Below, piece by piece: positions 8,024 to 17,222 of a DNA stretch of 56,984 bases. This stretch comes from a bacterium. Its GTDB lineage: Bacteria > Electryoneota > AABM5-125-24 > Hatepunaeales > Hatepunaeaceae. The notes beneath the pieces were generated by a model that was not told the DNA's origin, made no database searches, and saw nothing but the letters and a program-made list of their open reading frames with translations. The stretch lies in the NCBI GenBank assembly GCA_021734165.1, contig JAIPJL010000007.1, forward strand, positions 1 to 56,984, read 5' to 3'. Each line of letters begins with the position of its first letter. Within the stretch, counting starts at the first letter, position 1. The position numbers and the translations under genes were made by a program.

Positions 8024-10669
8024 TTATTTAACAAGAATGAGACGCTTCTCAATAGGTAAATACCCAGGCATTGAAAGCCTGAGAAAATACACCCCTGAAG
8101 GAATGTGTCCACCATTCCAAACCACTGTATTAATTCCTGCTTTACCAATTCCTTGCTTGGTAAAATCGACATCCCTGCCAGAGACATCGTGAATCGTCAA
8201 TATATATCTACTTATGACTGGAAGTTGAAAATCAATTCTCACACTACTATTAAATGGGTTAGGATATGCAGCATTCAATTCAAATTTATCAGAAATAGCC
8301 TGGAAATGTTCTGGTGTAACATCGTTATATTCTGACTTGAACCACTCGTAAATCCGGTGAATAACTTCTGATCGCTGATCGTTACCATCTCCTGTCCCTT
8401 CAAAAGCAAATCCCATATAAACGGTCTTAGATTCGCTTCTCCGATCATACCTATAAACGGATGCAACACCACCATATTCTTCTGTAAAATCATCATAGTA
8501 AATAAGCAAACTGTCACCACCATTAACCGGAACTATTGATGAAGGTGAAATCGTACCGTATTCGGCAGCATCGTTGCCTTGCAGATTAAGGACAATGTCC
8601 TGAAGAAATCCATTATCGGGATGTCCCCTAACCTTAGAGTAGGTGAACATGACTGAATCTTCATCTTGTTCAGCGCCAAAATTGTCAATTAAAAATTGAC
8701 CGTATGCATCTTCATCATCTATATGATTTCCAATAAGCAGGATATTAGAGCCTTCAGAAATTCCTGATTCTATCTGCCTTAATTCAAGATCATCAAGAGG
8801 TTCTTCAGCATTACCTGCTGCCCAAATTACCATTTCATAATCAGAAAGCACATCACCATCGGGCGGAAGATCCGATTCTGTATCCCAGTGAACCCAACCG
8901 AGATCGATATTTTCAATTGCCGAATAATAGTAGTTTTCAGCATTCTCTCCATCGTCATCATCAACAATCAGTACAGCAGGATGACCTATAATAAACTCAT
9001 AATCCTCCGTGATGTTGATTTCACCGGGATTTGCAAATATTGAGACTTCTAACGATGTAGTATGAGGAATAGCATTCTCATCAACATCTATTACAAAAGG
9101 TTGGTCCAGATTTAAAAAGCTCTCGCCAGGTTCAAGATCAGGAAATCTCACATTTCCGTTTATAATTTGCAGTGATAAATCCGTGCTACTCAAATTTACT
9201 ACGATTGAGTCTGCATTTATTGCATCAGGACTATTAGCGAGATTGACGGAAAGCTCAATCTGCTCTCCTGGATCAAAAGCGCCGTTATCGTTTCCATCAC
9301 GAACAATTTCAACACTTATAATAGTAAGAATCGGTCTTCGACCTAACAGCATTGAGTTGTACGCATTTATGCGTCCGGCTCCAAGCTGCCCTCTATATCT
9401 GTCGTTAATTTCATCAATATTATCTGCGCCTTGCAGCAGACAATTTGCAGTTTCATCCACACTCATCCAATCGTAGGTTGACCGGATTAGAATAGCAACA
9501 GAAGCCACAAATGGACATGCCATTGAACTGCCACTCATCAACTGGTAACGGTCTCCCGGTCTGGCGCTAAGTATCTCATCGCCAGGCGCTGAAACGTCAA
9601 CCCACTCACCATAACTTGAATAAGCAGCTTTACGATCATTCTCATTTGTTGCAGCGACAGCAATAACGTGTTCATAAGCGCCGGGGTATTGAGGATCATC
9701 CGTTCCAACATTACCGGCAGAAGCAATAACCATCGCATCATTTTCGTAGGCGTAATCTATCACATCTTGTGCCTGTTGGATGAATTGACTACTACCCCAG
9801 GAACAACTTATAACCTTAGCGCCTGCTCTAACTGCATACTCGATACCGGGAAAACCGTAAGAAATGGTTAGACCGGAGCCTGCCCGAATTGCTATAATAC
9901 CACAGCTATAACCAACACTGGCGATACCGATCTCATTATTAGTTACTGCTGAAGCAATCCCTGCACAATGCGTTCCATGACCATGCCTGTCATCAGGATC
10001 GTTGTCATCACTTTCAAAATCCCAACCGTGAAAATCATCGACCATTCCGTTATTATCATCATCTCGATCATTACGTTCATTGTTATTAATCACGCCATCA
10101 CCATTAAGATCTTCACCAGGATTAACCCAAAGATTTGCTTCAAGGTCTTCATGATCCAAATCTACACCATTGTCAACAATAGCTATCAAAAACGATGGGT
10201 CACCTGTGCCCAAATCATGTGCATCATTGGCGTCAACCAAATCCAAACCGTATTGATCATCTCGACGGGGATCATTATGTTCTAAATTAATATGACTGAT
10301 ATACCAAGGTTCCGCGTATTCGACTCCGTTCAACTTGTCTATGTCTTCAGCGATTAATAGAGGTGAATATGCTTCTGGAAAATAGATCGTGTAAATACGG
10401 GTTAAATCTGTTCCACCTGGCAATGGAGGCAAGCAATCTGGATAAGTTCTTTCAATTTTTGTTACCCCTGCTTGTTCAAGGAATTCATCAATATGCGAAA
10501 AACCTGTAATCCCTTTTCGAACATCATTCAAGTCAGGAACGAATTCGGATGAAAACTTGACTATCATCCTACCAGAAAGATATGATAAATCAGATGAACC
10601 GCTATCTGCCAGTAAATTGCAGGTAAATAACAATGATACAACAATTAAAACTATGGAACAAAACTTCAT
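8024..10669 (-). CDS. Secreted S8 protease, multidomain paralog C
   Basis: An 881-residue paralog and the promoter-proximal member of the quartet. The signal peptide is about 1-21. The catalytic residues are Asp166 (IVDNGV), His231 (HGTHCAG), Asn320 (SAGN) and Ser382. The nucleophile motif reads GSSMACP instead of GTSMACP, a conservative change. The acidic insert (NPGEDLNGDG, DDNDPDD), the NDNGAFDPGE loop, the LIVDDDDG Rossmann-like domain and the sorting domain (YPNPFNS, terminal LILVK) match the other paralogs. It lies 104 bp downstream of the MFS gene, on the same strand. What the LIVDDDDG domain does is unknown. Similar domains occur in other large secreted FCB proteins. Confidence 0.92.
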   Translation of the reverse strand: MKFCSIVLIVVSLLFTCNLLADSGSSDLSYLSGRMIVKFSSEFVPDLNDVRKGITGFSHIDEFLEQAGVTKIERTYPDCLPPLPGGTDLTRIYTIYFPEAYSPLLIAEDIDKLNGVEYAEPWYISHINLEHNDPRRDDQYGLDLVDANDAHDLGTGDPSFLIAIVDNGVDLDHEDLEANLWVNPGEDLNGDGVINNNERNDRDDDNNGMVDDFHGWDFESDDNDPDDRHGHGTHCAGIASAVTNNEIGIASVGYSCGIIAIRAGSGLTISYGFPGIEYAVRAGAKVISCSWGSSQFIQQAQDVIDYAYENDAMVIASAGNVGTDDPQYPGAYEHVIAVAATNENDRKAAYSSYGEWVDVSAPGDEILSARPGDRYQLMSGSSMACPFVASVAILIRSTYDWMSVDETANCLLQGADNIDEINDRYRGQLGAGRINAYNSMLLGRRPILTIISVEIVRDGNDNGAFDPGEQIELSVNLANSPDAINADSIVVNLSSTDLSLQIINGNVRFPDLEPGESFLNLDQPFVIDVDENAIPHTTSLEVSIFANPGEINITEDYEFIIGHPAVLIVDDDDGENAENYYYSAIENIDLGWVHWDTESDLPPDGDVLSDYEMVIWAAGNAEEPLDDLELRQIESGISEGSNILLIGNHIDDEDAYGQFLIDNFGAEQDEDSVMFTYSKVRGHPDNGFLQDIVLNLQGNDAAEYGTISPSSIVPVNGGDSLLIYYDDFTEEYGGVASVYRYDRRSESKTVYMGFAFEGTGDGNDQRSEVIHRIYEWFKSEYNDVTPEHFQAISDKFELNAAYPNPFNSSVRIDFQLPVISRYILTIHDVSGRDVDFTKQGIGKAGINTVVWNGGHIPSGVYFLRLSMPGYLPIEKRLILVK

Positions 10670-10773
10670 TAAAACCTCAAATCACGTAAGAAAACAAACG
10701 CCTAACGTTCTAAAATACAATATTTTTGGGTCATATACAACAAGTATTCAGTTTGTTGAACTTTGAATGATGC

Positions 10774-12063
10774 TTATAATTGTACGTCAGTATTTACATT
10801 AGATTTGATGTAACCGGCTGGTTTGAGTCCTATAGCTGATATGACCGTAATCAAACCAATTATTATGACCACAGCAAACAATGTTAAGTAGCCAAAACTA
10901 TCAACCAGCAAGCCTGCCAATCCTGACGTTAATAATGTCACTGCAAGCGTGCTGTTAGTAAATCCGATATACATAGGGCGTTTATCTTCCGGCGCATGTT
11001 GGAGAATGTAGTTGTTACCACCGAGCATCATCCCGGATATAACACTTCCGGATGTGAAAAATGTCAGAGCATAGATTATTTCAGGAATTGAGAAAAAATA
11101 TTGAGCAAATACGACAACGGGCGGAACAATTGTAAGTATTGAAATCAATCTCAATACAGCTCGATTATGACCTTTATCAGAAAGCATAGCCCAGATTACG
11201 TTGGTAGCCAATTCACCGGCATATCTTGAAGCCATAAATGCTCCAATCCAGAAGGGTGAAAGATCATATCTTTGCTGTGCAAAAAGAATATAGAAAGGCA
11301 TTCCTGCATTCCAGAGCATTATCAGATGCCTGGTTGTGAAGTACCTGCGAAACGCTTTATCATCACGGAGCAAACTGAAACTCTTGGCAAGATATTCACT
11401 CAGACGAATATCTTGTTTATCCGGTATTGAAGGTTGCTCTCTCACCAAGCAGAACGCCGTAACACCTAAGGTGAAAATGACTGTCGATAAAGCAAACAAC
11501 AGAGCAAAATTGGCTGGAAACGTCAGATTATCTAAAATTGGATTTATTACAAAGAAACCCGATGCTATGCCAAACATGGAACCAAGAAAAATACGCCAGC
11601 CAAAGAAACTACCTCGTCCCGGACGTCCTCCAACAGATGTTGTTGGCACCATCTTACCAACTACATCAAGAAATACCAGACCGGCAAGTCCTCCGGTTGT
11701 GGCATGAATTGAATAAAGGATGATGAAGAGTATTAATAGTAAATTTGGATGAGTAGAACCTAACAAAAGTGTTGAGAGTGCAACCAAGCCGAGCGCGAGC
11801 AACCTGATTATACTCATATTCCTATAGAAGGGAATCCTAAATTGTCTTCTGGCAACCAGTTTTGCGCCAAAAACCTGAGGCGTGAACCAACCGATCATGT
11901 GAAGCGAAGAGCCAATCCCTATCAACCAATTCCAATCTGTCAACATGGAAATAAAAAGCGGCATCACAGTTGAAGGATTTATCAGGGAAAAGGCGCTACG
12001 GAACAGTAATCCATTTATAATGCCAAGATAATAGGTGCGTTTGCTTTTACTTTCCTCTGTAAT
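10774..12063 (-). CDS. Major facilitator superfamily transporter (probable ATT start)
   Basis: This is a polytopic inner-membrane protein with roughly 11-12 hydrophobic segments and an MFS-like layout (two six-helix halves with a central polar loop near PSIPDKQDIRLSEYL). The substrate is unknown. The first in-frame GTG (11967) would begin inside the first membrane helix. The reading frame continues upstream through a credible N-terminus (KSKRTYYLGIINGLLFRSAF) back to a stop at 12067-12069, with no ATG, GTG or TTG. The best candidate is ATT at 12061-12063, seven bases after a GAGG, giving about 429 residues, a normal MFS length. It follows the methyltransferase by 26 bp, so it is probably the last gene of the long envelope run. 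Confidence 0.82.
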   Translation of the reverse strand: MTEESKSKRTYYLGIINGLLFRSAFSLINPSTVMPLFISMLTDWNWLIGIGSSLHMIGWFTPQVFGAKLVARRQFRIPFYRNMSIIRLLALGLVALSTLLLGSTHPNLLLILFIILYSIHATTGGLAGLVFLDVVGKMVPTTSVGGRPGRGSFFGWRIFLGSMFGIASGFFVINPILDNLTFPANFALLFALSTVIFTLGVTAFCLVREQPSIPDKQDIRLSEYLAKSFSLLRDDKAFRRYFTTRHLIMLWNAGMPFYILFAQQRYDLSPFWIGAFMASRYAGELATNVIWAMLSDKGHNRAVLRLISILTIVPPVVVFAQYFFSIPEIIYALTFFTSGSVISGMMLGGNNYILQHAPEDKRPMYIGFTNSTLAVTLLTSGLAGLLVDSFGYLTLFAVVIIIGLITVISAIGLKPAGYIKSNVNTDVQL

Positions 12064-12070
12064 TACTTAT

Positions 12071-12074
12071 CCTC
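12071..12074 (-). promoter_or_regulatory. Shine-Dalgarno GAGG before an ATT start (MFS gene)
   Basis: On the minus strand GAGG is followed by ATAAGTA (7 nt) and then ATT, ACA, GAG, GAA. Spacing is ideal. No canonical start codon exists in frame between the upstream stop and the first membrane helix. Confidence 0.6.
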
Positions 12075-12089
12075 AAGTTTGGACATATC

Positions 12090-12674
12090 TTATACCGCTT
12101 CAGCAACAAACAACGACTGCCAACCTGCATGAACAGGTTTTGGATGTAGAAGTCGCCAACCTGTTATTTGAAGCATTTTAACTATTTCATCATCATTTCT
12201 GATATTCACATCCGGTGAAAATAGTTTTCTTAATCTGTTCATTAACAATGGCGGTGAGCCGGTAAAAAGAATCTTTCCACCATCTGAAACCAAATTACGC
12301 CACTTAGAAAAAACTTCCTCTATGTCTGTTAAATACTCGGTCAATCCGAGCGCTACAATGCACTCAATAACGCAATCAGAAAAGGGAGGATTAATGGCGT
12401 TGGCAACTACTCTGTTTATATCAGGATTTTTAACAAAACCGGTTGAAATATCTAAACAAACCAGATTTTCCGGTCTTTTAACCAAATCCCAGAATCCTCC
12501 GTTTCCCGCTCCTATATCGATTGTCCAGCCTGAAACTGAAGACATATATTCATTCCAAAGTCTCGCCGCTGCCTTCCACTCAGATAATGCAATTACTTTA
12601 CCAGGACCAGAAAGCCCACGAATTCTGTAGCGCTTGGCGCGTCGATCCCAGATTGATTTCATCATTTCTGACAT
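12090..12674 (-). CDS. Class I SAM-dependent methyltransferase
   Basis: A 194-residue protein. The SAM-binding motif I reads TIDIGAGNGGF (about 51-61), followed by an acidic residue at the end of strand 2 (LVCLDIS) and a later GGKILFTGSPPLL strand typical of small-molecule or lipid/sugar methyltransferases. The start overlaps the 3' end of mutM by 13 bases, implying translational coupling. The target cannot be named. The position after a glycosyltransferase block hints at a glycan or lipid acceptor, but that is only context. Confidence 0.8.
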   Translation of the reverse strand: MSEMMKSIWDRRAKRYRIRGLSGPGKVIALSEWKAAARLWNEYMSSVSGWTIDIGAGNGGFWDLVKRPENLVCLDISTGFVKNPDINRVVANAINPPFSDCVIECIVALGLTEYLTDIEEVFSKWRNLVSDGGKILFTGSPPLLMNRLRKLFSPDVNIRNDDEIVKMLQITGWRLLHPKPVHAGWQSLFVAEAV

Positions 12675-13459
12675 TTAGTGCAAAAATATGTGCTTCGCTG
12701 ACCAAGCACAATCTTTTCAATTGGTTTTCCACATATTCTGCATGGTTTACCGTTGCGAGCATACACTTTAAGGAATTCCTGAAACGCTCCGGATTTGCCG
12801 TTTGACAACTGGAAATCTCTGAATGTTGTGCCTCCGGCTTCTATTGCGGTTGACAGAACTGTCATTATTGCATTGTGAAGTCTTTTAATTTCTGGTTTTT
12901 CTAAGCTGTTTGAAGATATTAAAGGGTGAATACCAGCGGTGAACAGCACTTCAGAGGCGTAGATATTGCCAAGTCCTGCTATCAAATGCTGATCAAGAAT
13001 GGCTTGTTTGACAGGCTGTTTTCGATTACCAAGAAGAGTACGTAACCCTTTGACAGTAAATTCCGAATCAAAAGGATCAATTCCCAATTCCTTCCATGGT
13101 GGTGAACCATCCTTTATAATCCAAATACCACCAAATGTTCTTATATCTCTATAGAGAAGTACTCCGTTATCAAGTTCAAACTCAATACGAATATGTGTTG
13201 GAGCTTCGGAAAGGTCGTTTTTCCAAAGGAAGGTTCCTGTCATGCGGAGATGGGAATACATCATTAAATCATTTTCCAGCTCAAAACAAATATATTTACC
13301 GCGCCTATATATATCTGTGAATTTTCGTCCGTTGATTGAATTTATATCACCACTACGAATAATACGCGGTAAATGAACAAGCGTCTTGTTAATAACATGT
13401 CCAACGATTTTTTCACGCAGCATTCTACAGATATTTTCAACTTCCGGTAGTTCAGGCAT
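12662..13459 (-). CDS. mutM: Formamidopyrimidine-DNA glycosylase (Fpg/MutM)
   Basis: A base-excision repair enzyme that removes 8-oxoguanine and formamidopyrimidines and cleaves the abasic site. At 265 residues it has the family's usual length. The N-terminus MPELPEVE carries the catalytic Pro2 and Glu3. A central helix-two-turn-helix region follows (KQAILDQHLIAGLGNIYASEVLF). The C-terminus is the four-cysteine zinc finger (CRICGKP and YFCTKCQ) that ends most Fpg proteins. Its stop and the neighbouring glycosyltransferase start are packed tightly, so this repair gene rides in an envelope operon. Confidence 0.95.
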   Translation of the reverse strand: MPELPEVENICRMLREKIVGHVINKTLVHLPRIIRSGDINSINGRKFTDIYRRGKYICFELENDLMMYSHLRMTGTFLWKNDLSEAPTHIRIEFELDNGVLLYRDIRTFGGIWIIKDGSPPWKELGIDPFDSEFTVKGLRTLLGNRKQPVKQAILDQHLIAGLGNIYASEVLFTAGIHPLISSNSLEKPEIKRLHNAIMTVLSTAIEAGGTTFRDFQLSNGKSGAFQEFLKVYARNGKPCRICGKPIEKIVLGQRSTYFCTKCQK

Positions 13460-14380
13460 TCAATTTCCAATCTCATATCGACCGGGAACAGCGCCTCCGG
13501 TTAAGCCTTTGCAAATCCCAAGCCATAAGGCCGATATAGTGTTCTTTCGTCCCATCATAAGAAGTTTTATGCTGACAGCAATACCCCCAATCAGGCCACC
13601 GATAATCAAAGTTGGATATTCATAAAACTTTGCCCAGCGTTTCACAATAATTGCATTGCTTCTACCTCGATGAAAGGCTTTAAAAGATGACAGCTCTCCA
13701 CCTGATGAAACAGAAACACGATGATAGCATCTTGCTTCCGGTATAGTCCAAAGCCTCCAACCAAGCCTATTCATTCTGATACTTAAATCAACGTCTTCAG
13801 AATAGATCCCCATCGAAGTATCAAAACCGCCAACCTGCTCAATACATTCTGCTTTAATCAGAAATGCGCAGCCTGTCAGATAATCGCATTTATTTCTTCT
13901 ATGTTTGACTGAATCGAATTTCTCACGAATGTATTTATGCGCAATCTGCCCTTTCCATAAGGAAACTACCCCACCACCAAACCAGATCAAATCCCTATCA
14001 CCATAATAAAATATATAAGGCGCTACTGCGCCAACACGAGGATGATCATTCAGAAACGACACCATCTCGGAAATTGCATCCTCAGCCAATGTTGCATCAT
14101 TATTCAGAAACAGCACGAAGTCGGATTTGTCTTCTAAAGCTCTTTCAAGTCCTTGATTTGAGCCAATTGCAAATCCAGCATTTCTTTGGTTACGAATCAA
14201 GACGACATCAGGATAATGCTCCAAAACAGACTCTGAAGAGCCGTCTGAAGAGCCATTATCAACAACAATAACTTCCAAATTACGCCATTTTGTTGTATAG
14301 CAGGATTCTACAGCTTCAAGCAGTAATTTACGTCGATTCCAGTTGACAATCACAACAGCGACTTTGGTTATGAGTGACAC
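13460..14380 (-). CDS. GT2-family glycosyltransferase (rhamnosyltransferase-like)
   Basis: A 306-residue family 2 transferase. It has an N-terminal nucleotide-sugar fold (VVIVNWNRRKLLLEAVESC), an early acidic pair (VVDNGSSDGS), a DxD-like FLNNDATL and an ED-type catalytic motif (YSEDVDLSIRM). A hydrophobic segment near 245-265 (LIIGGLIGGIAVSIKLL) could anchor it to the inner membrane. It most resembles rhamnosyl or WbbL-like transferases building surface polysaccharide. The neighbouring GT4 and GT2 genes, six bases apart and overlapping, suggest one glycan pathway. Sugar specificity cannot be read from sequence. Confidence 0.88.
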   Translation of the reverse strand: MSLITKVAVVIVNWNRRKLLLEAVESCYTTKWRNLEVIVVDNGSSDGSSESVLEHYPDVVLIRNQRNAGFAIGSNQGLERALEDKSDFVLFLNNDATLAEDAISEMVSFLNDHPRVGAVAPYIFYYGDRDLIWFGGGVVSLWKGQIAHKYIREKFDSVKHRRNKCDYLTGCAFLIKAECIEQVGGFDTSMGIYSEDVDLSIRMNRLGWRLWTIPEARCYHRVSVSSGGELSSFKAFHRGRSNAIIVKRWAKFYEYPTLIIGGLIGGIAVSIKLLMMGRKNTISALWLGICKGLTGGAVPGRYEIGN

Positions 14381-14386
14381 TGCTTT

Positions 14387-15514
14387 CTAACCTCTTATCT
14401 CATGCATAAACCACATCAATTTACTCACATAACTATCCCAGCTCAGCTTGTTTCGCATACTTGCTATTCCTTGCGTTAAATCAGGATTGCCAAGAACAAT
14501 AAAATGATGACGGATAGCAGCAGCTAATTCTTTTGGATCATTGGAATTGATTAAATAACCGCTCCTCCCATCATCAACCATTTCAGGCAGCCCACCTACA
14601 TTAGTCACAACAACCGGTCTGCTACAACGCAATGCTATAGGTATAATGCCACTCTGTGTTGCTGATAGATAAGGCAGAGTCACCAGATCGGCAGCTCGAA
14701 ACCAACTTGAGACCTCTTCGTTTGGAACATATTCATCAACTAACCTGACTAATCCTAAAGGCAACTTCTTGATCAATTTCACAATCGCATCACGACCGGA
14801 ATATATCTCACCGACAATAAGTACTTTCAATCGCGGTAAATCAGCGATTAATGATAACGCTTTCAGTAAAATTTCTACACCTTTGTATTGTCTAATTAAG
14901 CCAAAATACAGGATTACTCGATCATCTTCACTAAGTCCAAGCTTCTCACGAGCAAGTGATTTTGGTTCATCTTCACCTGGAAATATGTCATAAACTGGAT
15001 GGAAAAGGGTCACTGATCGACTACCCGGTAGAATATCCAGTAGTTCAGTCTTTTCCTGAGCAGCATGAACCACAAAACCATCCATTCTCATTAATCCCGA
15101 TTTAACCATTTTTCGTCTGAAGCTACTTTGCTCATGAGGCGCAACATTATGACATATACAAATCTTTTTGATATTTTTGTTAAGGCTTCTTATTATGCCA
15201 CGATACGCAGGAGCAAAAAACGGATGCCACCAGTGAAAAACAAGAGCTTCAACTCCCTTATGGCTGATAATTTTCCCTGCTCGACGCCAGGAAAGTGGAG
15301 ATATTGAATCAACTATTCGTTCTGATGGAAATGAAAAACATTTGGAACTCTTATCAAGTTGTGTTTTTCCGGGGAAAAGCAGATTTGGATATAGACGGGA
15401 GAAGTTATAAAAATAACACTCCTGAGATTGGCTTAATTCCTGAGCGAGCCTGGTTGCGAAGTGGGAAATTCCACCCCGATATGGGAATCCCGGCGCTACG
15501 AAACCGAGTTTCAT
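14387..15514 (-). CDS. GT4-family glycosyltransferase
   Basis: A 375-residue GT-B fold enzyme. The glycine-rich N-terminal motif (GFPYRGGISHFATRLAQEL) and the C-terminal donor-binding region (YFGLIRQYKGVEILLKAL, then RPVVVTNVGGLPEMVDDGRSGYL) are characteristic of family 4 retaining transferases. No signal peptide or clear membrane helix is visible, so it should act at the cytoplasmic face. Its start overlaps the 3' end of the upstream GT2 gene by four bases, indicating coupled translation. Acceptor and donor are unknown. Confidence 0.9.
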   Translation of the reverse strand: MKLGFVAPGFPYRGGISHFATRLAQELSQSQECYFYNFSRLYPNLLFPGKTQLDKSSKCFSFPSERIVDSISPLSWRRAGKIISHKGVEALVFHWWHPFFAPAYRGIIRSLNKNIKKICICHNVAPHEQSSFRRKMVKSGLMRMDGFVVHAAQEKTELLDILPGSRSVTLFHPVYDIFPGEDEPKSLAREKLGLSEDDRVILYFGLIRQYKGVEILLKALSLIADLPRLKVLIVGEIYSGRDAIVKLIKKLPLGLVRLVDEYVPNEEVSSWFRAADLVTLPYLSATQSGIIPIALRCSRPVVVTNVGGLPEMVDDGRSGYLINSNDPKELAAAIRHHFIVLGNPDLTQGIASMRNKLSWDSYVSKLMWFMHEIRG

Positions 15515-16476
15515 TCCTCTTCAGAGGATTCAATATCGGAATCTTCTCGCAAAGGAGGCAGTTGATTGCTTTCCTCTACTACCATTTCACCGAGCAATCC
15601 TAATGTGAAAAGTTGAACTCCGGCTACTACGCCAAGGACTCCTATCTGTAGCAATGGGCGGTTGCCTATCCAGCGACCATGAAACCAGCCTATAGAAAGA
15701 TAAATAATTATCGCTAAACCGATTACAAGGCTTAACAAACCTATACTGCCAAACAGGTGGAGTGGTTTGCTAAGAAACTTCATCCGAAAGAGTAAGGTGA
15801 TCAAGTCAAAGAAACCAGCTATAAAACGATATAGTCCAAATTTAGTCTTTCCATGCAGTCTTGGGTGATGTTTTACGGCAAGCTCACCGACGCGAAAACC
15901 TCTCATGTATGCTATTACTGGAATAAAACGATGCCTTTCGCCATACATTCTGATTTCTTTAACTACTTCATTCCTGTATATCTTTAAACCACAATTAAAA
16001 TCATGTAAAGGAATGCCTGAGAGTAATGATGTCACTCCATTGAAAAGCTTTGAAGGAATGGTTTTTGTGATTGGATCGTGCCGTTTTTTCTTCCAGCCCG
16101 ATATTAAGTCATAACCTTCATTTAATTTTTTTATTAGATTAGGAATTTCCGCTGGATCATCCTGAAGATCAGCATCCATCGTTACAACATATTTGCCGCT
16201 TGCCGCCTTGAAACCAACAGCCAATGCGGCTGATTTACCTTGATTCCTCCTCAGAGTAATCAATCTGACTCGCTTATCCTGCTCGCGTAATGTCTTTATA
16301 ATGTCATTAGAGCTATCAGTGGAGCCATCATCAACAAAGATAAATTCACTGTTCTGGTAATTGTCTTTTACAGCCTGATCAATCTGGCTGTAAAGTTCCC
16401 GAAGCGATCCCTCTTCATTTAGAAAAGGAATGACAACTGAGAGAATAATTTCCTGATCAGTATCTAAAATGGTCAT
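15511..16476 (-). CDS. Polyprenyl-phosphate glycosyltransferase, GtrB/DPM1-like GT2
   Basis: A 321-residue protein with a cytoplasmic GT2 domain (VVIPFLNEEGSLREL, VDDGSTDSS, MDADLQDDPAEIP) followed by two membrane helices (about 235-265 and 275-295). This is the GtrB/dolichol-phosphate-mannose synthase architecture that moves a sugar from its nucleotide to undecaprenyl phosphate. The conserved LQDDP and RNQGKSAAL motifs make the family call firm. It overlaps the preceding lipoprotein gene by four bases and probably supplies lipid-linked sugar to a surface glycan. Confidence 0.92.
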   Translation of the reverse strand: MTILDTDQEIILSVVIPFLNEEGSLRELYSQIDQAVKDNYQNSEFIFVDDGSTDSSNDIIKTLREQDKRVRLITLRRNQGKSAALAVGFKAASGKYVVTMDADLQDDPAEIPNLIKKLNEGYDLISGWKKKRHDPITKTIPSKLFNGVTSLLSGIPLHDFNCGLKIYRNEVVKEIRMYGERHRFIPVIAYMRGFRVGELAVKHHPRLHGKTKFGLYRFIAGFFDLITLLFRMKFLSKPLHLFGSIGLLSLVIGLAIIIYLSIGWFHGRWIGNRPLLQIGVLGVVAGVQLFTLGLLGEMVVEESNQLPPLREDSDIESSEEE

Positions 16477-17222
16477 GATATGCCTGCTCTTGTCTTATCA
16501 AAGTTCGCTTTCACTTTTCTGTACTTAATGTATAACTCTAAATCATTCATTTTAATCTTTATTCTATCAGGGAAATAATCGCTTTTACTATCCGATTCAA
16601 AAGTCCGTATATAGCGCTTTTCACCGTTATTCCAAAGCTCCTCTCTAATCACTCTTAATGTTGAATAATCAAGCGAGACAACTAAGCTGTCTATCGTATC
16701 ATTTCTATTGGACAATAGAGAAAGTGAACCCGAATCCCCATTATCACCTCCTGCTAATCTCCAAGCGGTATCACCATCAAACGGTAAAACAGGTAATAGC
16801 AGAGTCGTAATATATGACAGATTTGGAAAACTTGCTTCAACTTCAGGAATATCTATAGGTTCATTTTCTTTGGCATTCATTATAGTTCCATTTTGAGGAA
16901 GACTAATCTGAAAACCATCGTTAATTGATTTGATAACTGCAAGTTTTATTGATAAAGGACCAAATATTTCTACCTGCCATCCGTTTTGCAGAGAGTATAG
17001 TACGTTACCAGATAATCTATACCTTCCTTTTGAAGTAGTGAGAAAGAAATCGGTTTCTGCTTTAAATATTTTCAGACTTCTGCTACGTTCAGTAAGTCTT
17101 ATTAATGCTGACTGTGGTGAGTCAACACTGATATTTTCAAATCGTGGGTAAGTAGAACAACCTGAAAGTATAAAAACAAAAACTGATAACAATCTAACGA
17201 GCGAGACGTGCGTATTCTTCAT
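16473..17222 (-). CDS. Outer-membrane lipoprotein, LolB/DUF4292-like
   Basis: About 249 residues from the chosen ATG at 17222, which gives a clean lipoprotein signal peptide (MKNTHVSLVRLLSVFVFILSGC, lipobox LSGC). An ATG further upstream at 17303 would add a highly basic 27-residue leader inside the TPR gene and is less likely. The mature part is beta-rich (GRYRLSGNVLYSLQNGWQVEIFGPLSIKLAVI, then repeated strands to the end), like the half-barrel folds of LolB and DUF4292 proteins that bind lipid or lipoprotein. The chosen start overlaps the TPR gene by 29 bases. No clear Shine-Dalgarno precedes it, so it may depend on coupling. Confidence 0.65.
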   Translation of the reverse strand: MKNTHVSLVRLLSVFVFILSGCSTYPRFENISVDSPQSALIRLTERSRSLKIFKAETDFFLTTSKGRYRLSGNVLYSLQNGWQVEIFGPLSIKLAVIKSINDGFQISLPQNGTIMNAKENEPIDIPEVEASFPNLSYITTLLLPVLPFDGDTAWRLAGGDNGDSGSLSLLSNRNDTIDSLVVSLDYSTLRVIREELWNNGEKRYIRTFESDSKSDYFPDRIKIKMNDLELYIKYRKVKANFDKTRAGIS

